From the IMG/VR virus record IMGVR_UViG_3300007512_001367, positions 1 through 64,000 of that record: a stretch of DNA of 64,000 nt. One strand, 5' to 3'. Made by a program: the position numbers and the translations under genes. Positions 28,087-36,831 of this stretch are shown here, piece after piece (positions within the stretch are counted from its first letter, which is position 1; each line of letters starts with the position of its first letter). The DNA is from a virus. Below the pieces are notes generated by a model. It was not told the origin of the DNA and did not search any database. It was given only the letters and a program-made list of their open reading frames with translations.

Positions 28087-28353
28087 TTAATTTTGGGGTA
28101 TTTGAGTCATTCCACTCAAAGAGAATAGAATAAGGTCTCCTGGATCTTCAAAACCAAGTACTGTAACAGATTTAGATTTGTCTTTGTCAAATATTACGTC
28201 TTTGGTAATTGAATACCGACCTGAACAATGTTCATATATCCAAGTTCTCATTTTGTGAATGTCATTATCTGAAGCTCTTACCACAGTATTAACAAAATGT
28301 GGTGGTAATATATCTAGTTCTCTTTGGTAAAAGTTTTTTGGATTAATCTTCAT
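28087..28353 (-). CDS. Uncharacterised 88-residue protein downstream of VWA gene
   Basis: It starts MKINPKNFYQRELDIL and ends GMTQIPQN, and overlaps the VWA gene by 11 bases. A mixed alpha/beta composition with TWIYEHCSGRY is visible. Its coupling to the MoxR/VWA pair suggests a shared transcript. No family recognised. Confidence 0.6.
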   Translation of the reverse strand: MKINPKNFYQRELDILPPHFVNTVVRASDNDIHKMRTWIYEHCSGRYSITKDVIFDKDKSKSVTVLGFEDPGDLILFSLSGMTQIPQN

Positions 28354-29581
28354 ATTGCACCGTCATTCCAAATGGTGCTTCTATGTTTCGGTCGTATTCG
28401 TTATTAATTAGAAATATGGTATCGCAATAGTCAGCATCACCCCAACTATCAAATGGCCATCCATCTGTAAACATTATAAATTTTTTAGGTTGAATACCTT
28501 CTTTTTTCATATAGTCCCAATTACATTCAAACTCTGTACCACCACCTGAACCTAATTCGTATTCTAATAATTCGTCTGCATTATCAGGTGTAAACACTTT
28601 TGGATTGAATACTTTGGTATCAAATGTCCAAAGATGTATTCTAAAGTCTTTATATTGATCCATTATGTTTTTAACTTCTGTTAAAAATTCTTTACATTGT
28701 TGGTCTGATATTGATCCAGAAGCATCAAGAGCCAAACATATATCAATCATTTGATCATTATTTTGTCCTGGTAGTATAGCAGATGTATGCCATGCTTTTC
28801 TACTTGGTCTCATCCAAGTATAATCAGACTTAATAGTACTCATAATTTGTTGTTGGATTATTTCTCTCCAATCCATTTTTGGTTCGGTTAACTCTTTAAC
28901 CATTCTTTGTATTGCACCTGGTAAACTACCAGCACCTGTTGATTGTGCGGCACTTATCATTGCTTCTTTTACTTCATCTCTTATTTTCTTTAATTCTTCT
29001 TTTGTATAAACTGGCTTACCTTTACCTTTTTCTTTTTTGTTATTATCTTTGCCTTTTCCTGCACCGTCTCCATCTCCCCAATCTATATGCTCGTCCATTA
29101 ATTGACCTAATTTTTCTATTGCTTTCTTACCATTCTTTTTTGCAGTTTTATATAAGTCGTCATAAATTTTTTCTGCAGGCCAATCTTTATATTTGTCATC
29201 TTGGAAACCTTTGTTCTCACCTTTTTTACCTTGTGGCATTTCACCAATTTTACCTTCTACAAGAATTTGATTAACGGCATAATCCGCCGCAATATTCCAA
29301 AGCATAGGTTGTCTATTTCCAATTCTAACTAACATATGTTCAAATACATTATGTAGAACTTCGTGACCAAATAAAAATTCTGCTTCTTTTGGTGTAAGTG
29401 AATCTATAAATTTTCTATTATAAAAGAAATGTCGTCCATCAGTACCAGCAGTAGGACACCAGTCATCTGCATTAACTAATTTTAATCTAGTTGCAAGGTT
29501 ACCAAAAAACGGATGTTTTAAAAGTAAGGCAATCCTTGCGGTAACTAGTTTGTCTATAATTGCTTGGTCTGTTGAGATCAT
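28343..29581 (-). CDS. VWA-like protein with N-terminal metallopeptidase domain
   Basis: 412 residues. The N-terminal domain has FGHEVLHNVFEH (HExxH zinc motif) near residue 70. A charged Lys/Gly linker follows at about 175-195. The C-terminal VWA-like domain has LALDASGSISD (MIDAS, DxSxS) near residue 270 and FTDGWPF. This DUF2201-type architecture is paired with MoxR ATPases in bacteria and phages. It overlaps the MoxR gene (ATGA). The pair probably remodels or matures a protein or metal complex. Confidence 0.8.
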   Translation of the reverse strand: MISTDQAIIDKLVTARIALLLKHPFFGNLATRLKLVNADDWCPTAGTDGRHFFYNRKFIDSLTPKEAEFLFGHEVLHNVFEHMLVRIGNRQPMLWNIAADYAVNQILVEGKIGEMPQGKKGENKGFQDDKYKDWPAEKIYDDLYKTAKKNGKKAIEKLGQLMDEHIDWGDGDGAGKGKDNNKKEKGKGKPVYTKEELKKIRDEVKEAMISAAQSTGAGSLPGAIQRMVKELTEPKMDWREIIQQQIMSTIKSDYTWMRPSRKAWHTSAILPGQNNDQMIDICLALDASGSISDQQCKEFLTEVKNIMDQYKDFRIHLWTFDTKVFNPKVFTPDNADELLEYELGSGGGTEFECNWDYMKKEGIQPKKFIMFTDGWPFDSWGDADYCDTIFLINNEYDRNIEAPFGMTVQYED

Positions 29582-30684
29582 TTAGACTCCATAGCAGTTA
29601 TGACATACTTGCCAAACTTCTTATGGAACCTATCAAAAGATTTTAGTTTGCTAGGATCGAACGGAAGTTTATAGTTTGTTAAAGCAATCTTGGCACCCAT
29701 AACAACTAACTCTGTTTCAAAGTTATCCATCATGTAGTGAAAGAATCTGTCTGCTTGTTCGTTCCAATTTTTTGTTTTCTTTTCATGTGCTTGTTGTAAT
29801 TCATAACACAACGAAACAGTTAAAGAATACATCGCTGATATTTCTTTACATTTTAAGTCTTTAACTTTCCCACTTAATATATCTGATGGATTAGGTAGTT
29901 GGCCGCTCACCTTACGGTGATTCATAAACTTAACGGCCAACCCTTCTCCTACTGCACCTGCAACGAGGTCAGTGAGCGTACTTTCTGGCAGGTCGTCAGA
30001 TAGAAGTTGTGATACGAAACTCCAAGATCTTGGAGTTGCGAAAGATCTTGATGATCCTTTTGGATCAAAATCATATAAATCTTGTTTTGCAAATGTCACA
30101 TAACCTACAACATCAGGATGAATATGATTAAATGTTGCCCATTCCATCCAGTCATCGTAGTCTACTCTTAATTCTATGTGAACAAATCTGTTGGCTAATG
30201 GAGCCGGCATTCTGTAAGTGACACCTTTGTCAGCATCTCTGTTACCAGCCGCTACAATTGAAACACCGTCGGGCAGTTTATATTGTCCAACTCTTCTGTT
30301 TAATATAAGTTGGTACGCCGCCGCCTGTACTGCCGGTGCCGCCGAATTTAATTCATCTAAGAAAATAATTGATGTTGATTTTACATCTACTGGTAATTCA
30401 GCCGGTGCGGCCCATACCATATTATTTTCTTTTGCGTTATAATAAGGAATACCCTTAATATCTGTTGGTTCCCATAAAGGAAGTCTAATATCAATAACTT
30501 CTCTTTTTTGAGAATCTGCAATTTGTTTAACTATGTCTGATTTACCAATACCTGGTGCTCCCCACATCATTATTGGTCTTTGTAATTTAATGCAGTGTTC
30601 TAGTGCCAGTTTCGCTTCATTAGGCGTAACCGTTCTATTTTGTGATCCTACTGCTTGTTTATCTGTTTGTTTTGCTCTTGCCAT
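29578..30684 (-). CDS. MoxR-type AAA+ ATPase
   Basis: 368 residues. Walker A is GAPGIGKSD near residue 45, Walker B is IIFLDELNSA near residue 107, and sensor region VAAGNRDADKG follows. This is the MoxR chaperone class that works with a VWA partner, here encoded immediately downstream. It is preceded by a ribosome site (GAGGAGC) and a sigma70-like promoter. A cytosolic role in protein or cofactor maturation is inferred. Confidence 0.85.
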   Translation of the reverse strand: MARAKQTDKQAVGSQNRTVTPNEAKLALEHCIKLQRPIMMWGAPGIGKSDIVKQIADSQKREVIDIRLPLWEPTDIKGIPYYNAKENNMVWAAPAELPVDVKSTSIIFLDELNSAAPAVQAAAYQLILNRRVGQYKLPDGVSIVAAGNRDADKGVTYRMPAPLANRFVHIELRVDYDDWMEWATFNHIHPDVVGYVTFAKQDLYDFDPKGSSRSFATPRSWSFVSQLLSDDLPESTLTDLVAGAVGEGLAVKFMNHRKVSGQLPNPSDILSGKVKDLKCKEISAMYSLTVSLCYELQQAHEKKTKNWNEQADRFFHYMMDNFETELVVMGAKIALTNYKLPFDPSKLKSFDRFHKKFGKYVITAMESK

Positions 30685-30720
30685 TTTGTCTATAGCTCCT
30701 CGTTTAATTGTTATAATACT

Positions 30721-30748
30721 ATAATAACATACTATTATAATGCGTCAA
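30721..30748 (-). promoter_or_regulatory. Sigma70-type promoter of the MoxR/VWA operon
   Basis: Minus strand TTGACG (30748-30743), a 16-base spacer and TATTAT (30726-30721), about 36 bases before the MoxR ATG. A GAGGAG ribosome site lies in the leader. The intergenic gap is one of the larger ones in the window, which supports a promoter here. Confidence 0.6.
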
Positions 30749-30778
30749 CCTGGTAATTATGGCTAAAAAGTCGCTATT

Positions 30779-31174
30779 TTATTGGGTTTTTTGCTCATCT
30801 GCCTTGCTCATTGCCCGTGCTAACCCGTATTTTGTGACATCTCCAGCAAACATCATGAGCTGTAATGCCATTTTTTCCATGGTTACTACTATTTGTTTTT
30901 TATCTACATAATACGGACAATCCACGAATTCATCCAACCAAAGAAAGGTTTGTGGAGTGAATATAATTTTTGCTGGAAATTTAATTTCGTAAACTTTAAT
31001 ATCTAAGGATTGTATCCATTCATAGCCTATTTTTGTAAGTCTTAATGAACGTGCTTGGTAAGATTCACGGACATTTTGCCACCAAGTGAAGTATGCAGTC
31101 TTAATACTTTCTTCGTGCAACGGTTCTTCCTTGAGCATTAGGAAGGTTCGAGTGTATGCCGTCTTTACGTCCAT
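30779..31174 (-). CDS. Conserved T4-like phage protein, function unknown
   Basis: 131 residues starting MDVKTAYTRTFLMLKEEP. Many aromatic residues occur in the middle (YFTWWQNV, FTPQTFLWLDEF) and a helical end (MEKMALQLMMFAGDVTK). It ends before the MoxR promoter, so it closes its own transcription unit. Similar proteins occur in T4-like cyanophages, from memory, without known role. Confidence 0.6.
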   Translation of the reverse strand: MDVKTAYTRTFLMLKEEPLHEESIKTAYFTWWQNVRESYQARSLRLTKIGYEWIQSLDIKVYEIKFPAKIIFTPQTFLWLDEFVDCPYYVDKKQIVVTMEKMALQLMMFAGDVTKYGLARAMSKADEQKTQ

Positions 31175-31182
31175 ACACTTAA

Positions 31183-31470
31183 TTATCTAGTGAATTTGTC
31201 GCCTGTTTTTAAAAGATACACCGCAAACTTGTCTGTCTTATGCATGGTATTAAGTTTTTTAACCAAGTTTTCTGCGTGTCCTGGATTTGAAAATGAAACT
31301 TTTTTGTACTTAGGTCCTGGGTAATTAGCAACCAAACTAGATGATTTTAAATTAATAGGTTTACCGTCATAAAACACGGCCCATATACCTTCTGCCGCAA
31401 GAACTTCGTCCAATTTATATGTTTCCTTATTGGAGTACTGAAGTAAGACTGTTGGTTTCGGTCTGCTCAT
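31183..31470 (-). CDS. Small uncharacterised protein
   Basis: 95 residues starting MSRPKPTVLLQYSN and ending LKTGDKFTR. It has an alpha/beta pattern with several Lys and Tyr residues. It is separated from the next gene by eight bases and lacks a clear ribosome site. No family recognised. Confidence 0.55.
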   Translation of the reverse strand: MSRPKPTVLLQYSNKETYKLDEVLAAEGIWAVFYDGKPINLKSSSLVANYPGPKYKKVSFSNPGHAENLVKKLNTMHKTDKFAVYLLKTGDKFTR

Positions 31471-31523
31471 AATTACTAGTTGTATTTACCAGAAACTATT
31501 AATGGACGAAAAACAAAAGTTAG

Positions 31524-32105
31524 TTAAAGATTTATAGGCTTATTCAACCATGTGTTATAAATTTGCAACGACCAGGTTTTGTCTTTGATTTGAAAGTTAT
31601 TAAACACGTCGTCAGGAAATTGACTTGTACCGATGTTTTTAATGTCAAATGTATTAGAAAATTTAAAAGTATCTTGCCATTGTTGTAAACTGTTCGCATA
31701 ATTTTCAACGAATGTGTTGGCAGTATTTTCAATATATTTTTTTGCTTCTTCAATTACTATGTCACGATGTTTTTTTTCAAAACGGGTAGCACATTTTTGA
31801 AACATAGAGCTATCTGAACAAATAATTTGTATGGTATTTTTCTTTTTTGTAAGGCAAAAATCTGTATCGTGTGACAATGTATATTCGGAGTCATTATTTT
31901 CAAATTTTTTAAAGTATTCTTCTTTTTCTTCATTAGAATATCTAAAAAATTTCTTCATTATTTGACGATCTGTTTTAATTTTATATTGGTTGCAAACAGA
32001 ATCCTCAATTTCAGTTGGTCCATGTGTATGTAGGTAATCTTTGTTAATCATACCTAGTATTAAATCACCACACATACCACCACGAAATAAAATTATATTA
32101 TGCAT
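31524..32105 (-). CDS. Uncharacterised protein with P-loop-like start
   Basis: 193 residues. The N-terminus NIILFRGGMCGDLILGMI has the shape of the sulfotransferase 5'-phosphosulfate loop seen in the genes at 36841 and 40113, but the Lys and Arg usually needed are not obvious. The rest is Lys- and Asn-rich and helical. It could be a divergent sulfotransferase-like protein. It overlaps the next gene by eight bases. Confidence 0.45.
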   Translation of the reverse strand: MHNIILFRGGMCGDLILGMINKDYLHTHGPTEIEDSVCNQYKIKTDRQIMKKFFRYSNEEKEEYFKKFENNDSEYTLSHDTDFCLTKKKNTIQIICSDSSMFQKCATRFEKKHRDIVIEEAKKYIENTANTFVENYANSLQQWQDTFKFSNTFDIKNIGTSQFPDDVFNNFQIKDKTWSLQIYNTWLNKPINL

Positions 32106-32775
32106 TGTATTGGAATAAAAACTTTATGTTGCCGTTTGTTGTATCTGGATTTTCAAGTATATCATAATTGCCATTTCCATCTTTTATTTTAGTTATGAAT
32201 TTAATATTTTTCCATAGTAATTTTAGGTTATATGTTTTTTCAATATGTTTTGCAAAAGTTTCAAAGTATACTTTATGATCAATAGTTAAACGATTCCAGT
32301 CAACAATTTGTGTGTCTCTAAAACTATAAAAAAATAAACAATTAGGTTTCATAGCTTTTACATATTTAGAAATATGGTTCTCAACAACCGAAAGTTCACA
32401 CCAAATATCTCCTCTATTGTTTATGACAATAAAATTATCAAATATTCTACCGTTAATTTTTGCTATTTCAGACCTGTCATTTATTATTTGTGCTTTTGGA
32501 TAAAATGTTTTGACAATTGGCCATTGTTCGATAACTGTAAGATTAGGAATTAGTTCTTCTAAGTAATATCCAGCACTACCAAATATACAAGTTTTGCCTT
32601 TTTGTAATTTATCAATAATAAATTTGTCATATTCATCTATTATTATTTTGTTTTTGTTTTTACGATTTCTTAACCATAATTCATGTTTAAGTCTACCCAT
32701 ACGATATCTTCTATAATTGTGTTGATCAGTATTAATCATAGGATAATCAGTAAAATGTTCTATTAATTTTTTCAT
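32098..32775 (-). CDS. Uncharacterised protein, possible methyltransferase fold
   Basis: 225 residues. The order of elements (KTCIFGSAGYYLEELIPNLTVIEQ, DNFIVINNRGDIW, PNCLFFYSFR) resembles a Rossmann-type methyltransferase with GSAGYY as motif I and an acidic residue ending strand two. The SAM site is not convincing. It overlaps neighbours on both sides. Function unknown. Confidence 0.4.
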   Translation of the reverse strand: MKKLIEHFTDYPMINTDQHNYRRYRMGRLKHELWLRNRKNKNKIIIDEYDKFIIDKLQKGKTCIFGSAGYYLEELIPNLTVIEQWPIVKTFYPKAQIINDRSEIAKINGRIFDNFIVINNRGDIWCELSVVENHISKYVKAMKPNCLFFYSFRDTQIVDWNRLTIDHKVYFETFAKHIEKTYNLKLLWKNIKFITKIKDGNGNYDILENPDTTNGNIKFLFQYNA

Positions 32776-33323
32776 TTGCTTATAAAGTAATGTCGATCAG
32801 GAACACTCCAAGTAAAATTTAAACCATAGTCAGTATAGTTTTTGCTTAAATCTACAACTGTATTGTTTGGCAATGATTGTTTTAGCCAACTTGTTATTGC
32901 TTGTTGGTAGTCAGTAGGTAGTTTTAAGGGTATTTTTTTGTTATCAATGTTAAGATAATGTCTGTTTAAACACAAATAAATGTTATCACAGTTGTTTAAC
33001 CAGGTGTTTATTTGCTCTATAATGCCCGTACAAGGGTATCTTGAGTATCCTTGGTGTGTGACCAGTAATAGTTCTGCTTGTTTAATATTGTCTACAAATT
33101 TTACAGTTGGAATATTAATATCTAAATGTACTTCTTCAATATGATGTATTTGTTTATAATTATTTAAAGTAATAAAATCTTCAATTTGTTGTAATCTTCT
33201 TAATTTATATTTGTTGTCGTAGAATTTATCTTGAATTCTTTTAAAATTTTTTGCCCACTTGTATAAAGCAGTAGGTTTTATTATTGTAATTTTTTTATTT
33301 TTTGCTATCAAAGGTACCACCAT
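32772..33323 (-). CDS. Uncharacterised 183-residue protein
   Basis: It starts MVVPLIAKNKKITIIKP and contains a Lys/Asn/Tyr-rich middle with VHLDINIPTVKFV. The start overlaps the gene upstream by 29 bases, so a later start is possible. Base composition is AT-rich even for this genome. No recognisable motif. It forms a three-gene accessory group with the two genes downstream. Confidence 0.5.
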   Translation of the reverse strand: MVVPLIAKNKKITIIKPTALYKWAKNFKRIQDKFYDNKYKLRRLQQIEDFITLNNYKQIHHIEEVHLDINIPTVKFVDNIKQAELLLVTHQGYSRYPCTGIIEQINTWLNNCDNIYLCLNRHYLNIDNKKIPLKLPTDYQQAITSWLKQSLPNNTVVDLSKNYTDYGLNFTWSVPDRHYFISK

Positions 33324-33546
33324 CCATTTCGATATTGATAGTTTTGGCCTCTTGAGCAGTTTTTAATGCTTCGATTATTTCTTCTTGTATTGTAACAAGT
33401 CTAGTCATTACTTGTGTTAAGGAATCTGCTAATTGATCAGCCTCTCGAGCAGTTATACGAATATCACTGGTTCCCTTTTGACGTAGAGTACGTATTCTAC
33501 CTAGTAAATTTTCAATTGGTTTAGTCTGAATTTTTGAGTGCTTCAT
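33295..33546 (-). CDS. Small coiled-coil protein
   Basis: 83 residues. The middle (READQLADSLTQVMTRLVTIQEE) is a regular heptad pattern and likely forms a coiled coil. It starts within the 3' end of the next gene up. It probably serves as an oligomeric accessory protein. Function unknown. Confidence 0.6.
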   Translation of the reverse strand: MKHSKIQTKPIENLLGRIRTLRQKGTSDIRITAREADQLADSLTQVMTRLVTIQEEIIEALKTAQEAKTINIEMDGGTFDSKK

Positions 33547-34051
33547 TTAATTGTGCAACCATTTCTGTTTTTGATTTAATTGGTCCTTTGTAAGGATATC
33601 GTTGTAATGTAATTATTTTTGGACAATATGCTTTACGCCAATTTACAGTTTCAAATTTTACAATATAATAGCCTGCACAAAACATACTTTTAGATTTAGG
33701 TGTTTTTGTATATAAAGGTAATCCTTTTTGTACGTTCCATAATGGATTATAAGGTTTTTGTGAACAAGGATATCCGTGAACCTCAAAGTTTTCTGCGTGT
33801 TTTACGTCCCATTTGTTTACAAATTTTTCTTGTTCTTTTATTTCTTTAGGTACAGATTGATTGTCTTCAAAAATATTAAATCCAAACTTTGTGAACAGGC
33901 TTTCTTGTGTATGATAAACTTGTCTTTTATCTTGTTTGCTTAAGAAGATCCAACCATCATCTTCTTTTTTTTGCAGGGTTCCTAATTTTTGGCCGTTTTG
34001 CTCAACTATCCAAAATTTATCTTTAACAAGTGTTTTCGCTCTTACTGTCAT
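33521..34051 (-). CDS. Conserved T4-like marine phage protein near RNase H
   Basis: 176 residues. The central motifs HGYPCSQKPYNPLWNVQKG and FCAGYYIVKF are recognisable from T4-like cyanophage proteins of unknown function (from memory). It overlaps the RNase H gene by four bases (ATGA), so a link to replication or RNA processing is possible. No known catalytic motif seen. Confidence 0.65.
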   Translation of the reverse strand: MTVRAKTLVKDKFWIVEQNGQKLGTLQKKEDDGWIFLSKQDKRQVYHTQESLFTKFGFNIFEDNQSVPKEIKEQEKFVNKWDVKHAENFEVHGYPCSQKPYNPLWNVQKGLPLYTKTPKSKSMFCAGYYIVKFETVNWRKAYCPKIITLQRYPYKGPIKSKTEMVAQLNEALKNSD

Positions 34052-35034
34052 GCACTTAACCTCGCATTAAATGGCTCCACATACAATTGAGCCTGTTCAC
34101 TAATTTTATTTAAATCATACTTGGCACAGAACCTCATGAATCTGATTCCAACTTGTTCTACACTTTTATTTTCTGCCTTAGCCTGTGCAATCGTTTGATC
34201 AAGTTCTTCTACAATAGCTTCTGGTTGTGCGTGTAAATCAACTAATAATTTATTTCTTTCATAATCGTCCATAACTCTGTGTTCTTTTCCTTCATGATCT
34301 ACCCATTTTGTTAGCATTAAATTATTCCATGTATAACCTTTTGCTTGTCTATCTCCAAATGCTTCTTTTAATCCTATTTTGTTTTTAGTACCTTTTGTTC
34401 TTACACCCGGATATGCACTAAAAATATTATCGGAAGGATCACCCCTCATAGATTTTTCAAATATTATCCATTCTATATCCGGTGCATCTTTAGGTAATTC
34501 AGTTTTTTTATCTATTATTTTGTTGCCTTTGTTGTCAAACCATCCTTTGTGTGTAATAGTTGTTTCTGTAATCCCATTGTATTGTTTAACATTTTCTTTT
34601 ACAAGTTGATTTAAATCTTTATCAGTGCTTAAAATAACGTGTTTATCGTTTGGATGTTTATCTATCCAACGTGCAATTAAATCGTCTGCTTCGGCACGTG
34701 AGTTTTGTAATACTGTTGCATTTGTTTTTGTTTTAATAAAATTAGTAAGGTCATCATAGCACTCCCAAAATATTTTATTTTCTTCTTTTTCTTTATCACT
34801 CATTGCTTCAAATGTTTCTTTTCTATTTCTTTTATAAGGTGCGTAATGATCCTTACGCCAACTACGTCCTTCTAAACAAAATATAAGATGAGAACCATTA
34901 AAATCTGCCCATGCTTTTTTAATAGAATTCATAGTAATATGAATAGCCATACCTATTTTCTCGCTAGTATCACCACGAATAACGTGCCTAGCACGGAAAA
35001 AAGTATTTGCCGTGTCTATTAATATATGAGTCAT
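34048..35034 (-). CDS. rnh: T4-type RNase H (5' nuclease, FEN family)
   Basis: 328 residues. The N-terminal THILIDTANTFFRARH supplies the first metal Asp. FCLEGRSWRKDHYAPYKRNR is the arch region, then SRAEADDLIARW and LSTDKDLNQLV are the acidic metal sites of the FEN/5'-exonuclease fold, and MRGDPSDNI is the helix-hairpin-helix side. T4 RNase H removes RNA primers from lagging strands. Length is close to T4 (305). It acts with the polymerase and clamp encoded at 52-56 kb. Confidence 0.85.
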   Translation of the reverse strand: MTHILIDTANTFFRARHVIRGDTSEKIGMAIHITMNSIKKAWADFNGSHLIFCLEGRSWRKDHYAPYKRNRKETFEAMSDKEKEENKIFWECYDDLTNFIKTKTNATVLQNSRAEADDLIARWIDKHPNDKHVILSTDKDLNQLVKENVKQYNGITETTITHKGWFDNKGNKIIDKKTELPKDAPDIEWIIFEKSMRGDPSDNIFSAYPGVRTKGTKNKIGLKEAFGDRQAKGYTWNNLMLTKWVDHEGKEHRVMDDYERNKLLVDLHAQPEAIVEELDQTIAQAKAENKSVEQVGIRFMRFCAKYDLNKISEQAQLYVEPFNARLSA

Positions 35035-35036
35035 GT

Positions 35037-35357
35037 TTAAGAAACTTCCGTTTTTCCGTCGTCTCTTCTGTTTATTTGAACATAACCAGATCCTGAAACA
35101 TCAATACCTTGTTCGTTGCCGATTGTTCTACAGAGAGTTTGAAACCATTTGTCGACTATTTGTTCTTCGCTATCCCCTTGATATCCATGTTGTTGTAAAT
35201 TATTGACAAATTCTTTATTCCAATCCAATTCAAAAAAACCATTTCTTGGATTTTCTGGATTAACATTCATGTTTAGAACCTTAACCCAAGGTTCCTCGCT
35301 TTTGCCTTGAGTTTTAGTTTTCTTAGCTTTTGATTTTGTTGTCTTTTTTATTTTCAT
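35037..35357 (-). CDS. Conserved small phage protein upstream of RNase H
   Basis: 106 residues. A Lys/Thr-rich basic start (MKIKKTTKSKAKKTK) precedes a folded part with NPRNGFFELDWNKEFV and IGNEQGIDVSGSGYVQI. Such proteins are common in T4-like marine phages, from memory, with unknown function. No Shine-Dalgarno sequence is seen. Its ATG follows the stop of a 16-codon frame by two bases, suggesting coupled translation. Confidence 0.65.
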   Translation of the reverse strand: MKIKKTTKSKAKKTKTQGKSEEPWVKVLNMNVNPENPRNGFFELDWNKEFVNNLQQHGYQGDSEEQIVDKWFQTLCRTIGNEQGIDVSGSGYVQINRRDDGKTEVS

Positions 35358-35359
35358 TA

Positions 35360-35410
35360 TTAAAATATACCTAATAATAAAACTACTGCTACTACTATTA
35401 TAATTTCCAT
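35360..35410 (-). CDS. Hydrophobic 16-residue micropeptide or coupling leader
   Basis: A 16-codon frame, M-E-I-I-I then V and L rich, ending LLLGIF. An AAGGAG ribosome site lies six bases upstream, one of the best in the region, while the next gene at 35357 has none. It may encode a tiny membrane peptide, or serve mainly to bring ribosomes to the next ATG. It is too short for any homology. Confidence 0.5.
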   Translation of the reverse strand: MEIIIVVAVVLLLGIF

Positions 35411-35423
35411 GTTATTCTCCTTG

Positions 35424-36311
35424 TTAAGTTCCCCATTTATTACCAAACAAATCTACGTGTAATCTTGGCGAAAACTTATATCCATATTTTAAACAAATTT
35501 CCGCTACTTGTCTACCAGTTTTTGCCTGTCCTTCTAACGTTGCTCCTAGTGGCATAAGATATATGTCAGCTTCTATTCCTTTGTCAGAAAAAGCCTTTCT
35601 TGCTAAATCAACTTCTTCTATATCTTGTTCATCCATTACCACAAATTTAAAGTATAAATGTGTGTTTGGTATTTGTGAATATTGGTAAGCAACTTCAGGA
35701 CGTATTGCTTTTGCCCAATGCTCTCCTGATATAGATAGTTTAGGTGATGTAGACCAAGTTACGTGAACTGGATGTTTTGTATAATCACCAGCAGTTAAAC
35801 CGTGCATAAATTTGTCAAAATTATCTTTCCATGGTTGTGTACAATTAGTTTCAAATGTAATATTTTTTATGAAACGAAATTCAGGTTGTCTTATTAATGC
35901 TTCTAATTGTCTTTGCCACATTAAGGGTTCGCCACCTGTTATAACAAGATGTATGTCTTGTCCGGTAGAAGAAATCCACTTGCCTTCTGGTGTATGACTT
36001 AATATTTTTTTAGCAATAACATCAACCGGATCCCAATCTACAAGATGTTTGTATCTTGCCGCCCAACTGGCACTAGCATCACAACCAATGTCTACTACTG
36101 GTAAGTCTTTAACGTGTTTAATATTTGTAAGATCCATTGTAGCATATGGCATTTCTTCTGGTTTAAGCCATTTGCTTTTATCTCTGCCTTGTCCAAATCC
36201 ATGACAGTGAAAATTACAACCAAATGTTCTAAAAAATACACTTGGTACGCCTGCAAAACGACCCTCACCTTGTATGCTTCTAAATATTTCAGAGTACCTA
36301 ATTTTCTCCAT
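35424..36311 (-). CDS. queE: QueE-like 7-carboxy-7-deazaguanine synthase
   Basis: 295 residues. FRSIQGEGRFAGVPSVFFRTFGC is the QueE signature. The radical SAM motif is unusual: Cys32-x3-Cys36 is followed by GFGQG instead of x2-Cys, and the next candidate ligand is Cys77 (VVDIGCDAS). LVITGGEPLMW binds SAM and TFETNC is conserved. QueE converts CPH4 to 7-carboxy-7-deazaguanine, a step to preQ0. With FolE, QueD and DpdA it supports DNA 7-deazaguanine modification. Confidence 0.85.
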   Translation of the reverse strand: MEKIRYSEIFRSIQGEGRFAGVPSVFFRTFGCNFHCHGFGQGRDKSKWLKPEEMPYATMDLTNIKHVKDLPVVDIGCDASASWAARYKHLVDWDPVDVIAKKILSHTPEGKWISSTGQDIHLVITGGEPLMWQRQLEALIRQPEFRFIKNITFETNCTQPWKDNFDKFMHGLTAGDYTKHPVHVTWSTSPKLSISGEHWAKAIRPEVAYQYSQIPNTHLYFKFVVMDEQDIEEVDLARKAFSDKGIEADIYLMPLGATLEGQAKTGRQVAEICLKYGYKFSPRLHVDLFGNKWGT

Positions 36312-36328
36312 ATTATATTATACTATAA

Positions 36329-36436
36329 TTATTTAGATTGGTCAATCCAGGCTTCTGGACATAATGTTTTCATGGCTTCTATTATTTCTTTAATGGTCCA
36401 ATTACCATTAATTTTCTTTTCCATTTCATCAGACAT
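36329..36436 (-). CDS. 35-residue protein coupled to the cupin gene
   Basis: A short frame starting MSDEMEKKINGNW and ending WIDQSK. Its ATG overlaps the cupin stop in a TAATG. The sequence is amphipathic and helical (TIKEIIEAMKTL). The tight overlap makes translation likely. Function unknown. Confidence 0.6.
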   Translation of the reverse strand: MSDEMEKKINGNWTIKEIIEAMKTLCPEAWIDQSK

Positions 36437-36825
36437 TATCTTTTCTTCTTGTCGAGTCTAACCACGTTGTCTCTTTCTTTAAGATGGCCTACAGATTCTC
36501 TTTCAATATCGCTGTGATCAAAATTTGCCCAATATAATTCAAAAGCAACTCCATCTTGTAAACCCTCAAAGGAATGGTATAGTCCAGGTTTAACTGCGGT
36601 AAAATTTCCGGGTTCTAATATTGTTTCATCAACTAGATCATATGCTGTTTGCCATATGCGGATTTTCATTTTTCCCGACATACAATAAAAACCATTCCAT
36701 TTGTATTTGTGTTTGTGCTTAGAACACACACCACCTTTTTTAAAATCTATTCTGTGAAATTCAAGTGAACTATTTGCTAGGATAAGTTCTGTAGATCCCC
36801 AAATTTTTCCTGCTATATTCGACAT
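36436..36825 (-). CDS. Single-domain cupin protein
   Basis: 129 residues. GGVCSKHKHKYKWNGFYCMSG is cupin motif 1 (HxHx..E-like), and EPGNFTAVKPGLYHSFEG is motif 2 with the second histidine, as in phosphomannose isomerase type II-like cupins. Its ATG lies six bases after a perfect -10 box, so the mRNA should be leaderless. Cupins bind metal and sugar-like ligands. Here it may isomerise or bind a nucleotide sugar. Role inferred. Confidence 0.75.
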   Translation of the reverse strand: MSNIAGKIWGSTELILANSSLEFHRIDFKKGGVCSKHKHKYKWNGFYCMSGKMKIRIWQTAYDLVDETILEPGNFTAVKPGLYHSFEGLQDGVAFELYWANFDHSDIERESVGHLKERDNVVRLDKKKR

Positions 36826-36831
36826 AGTGTT

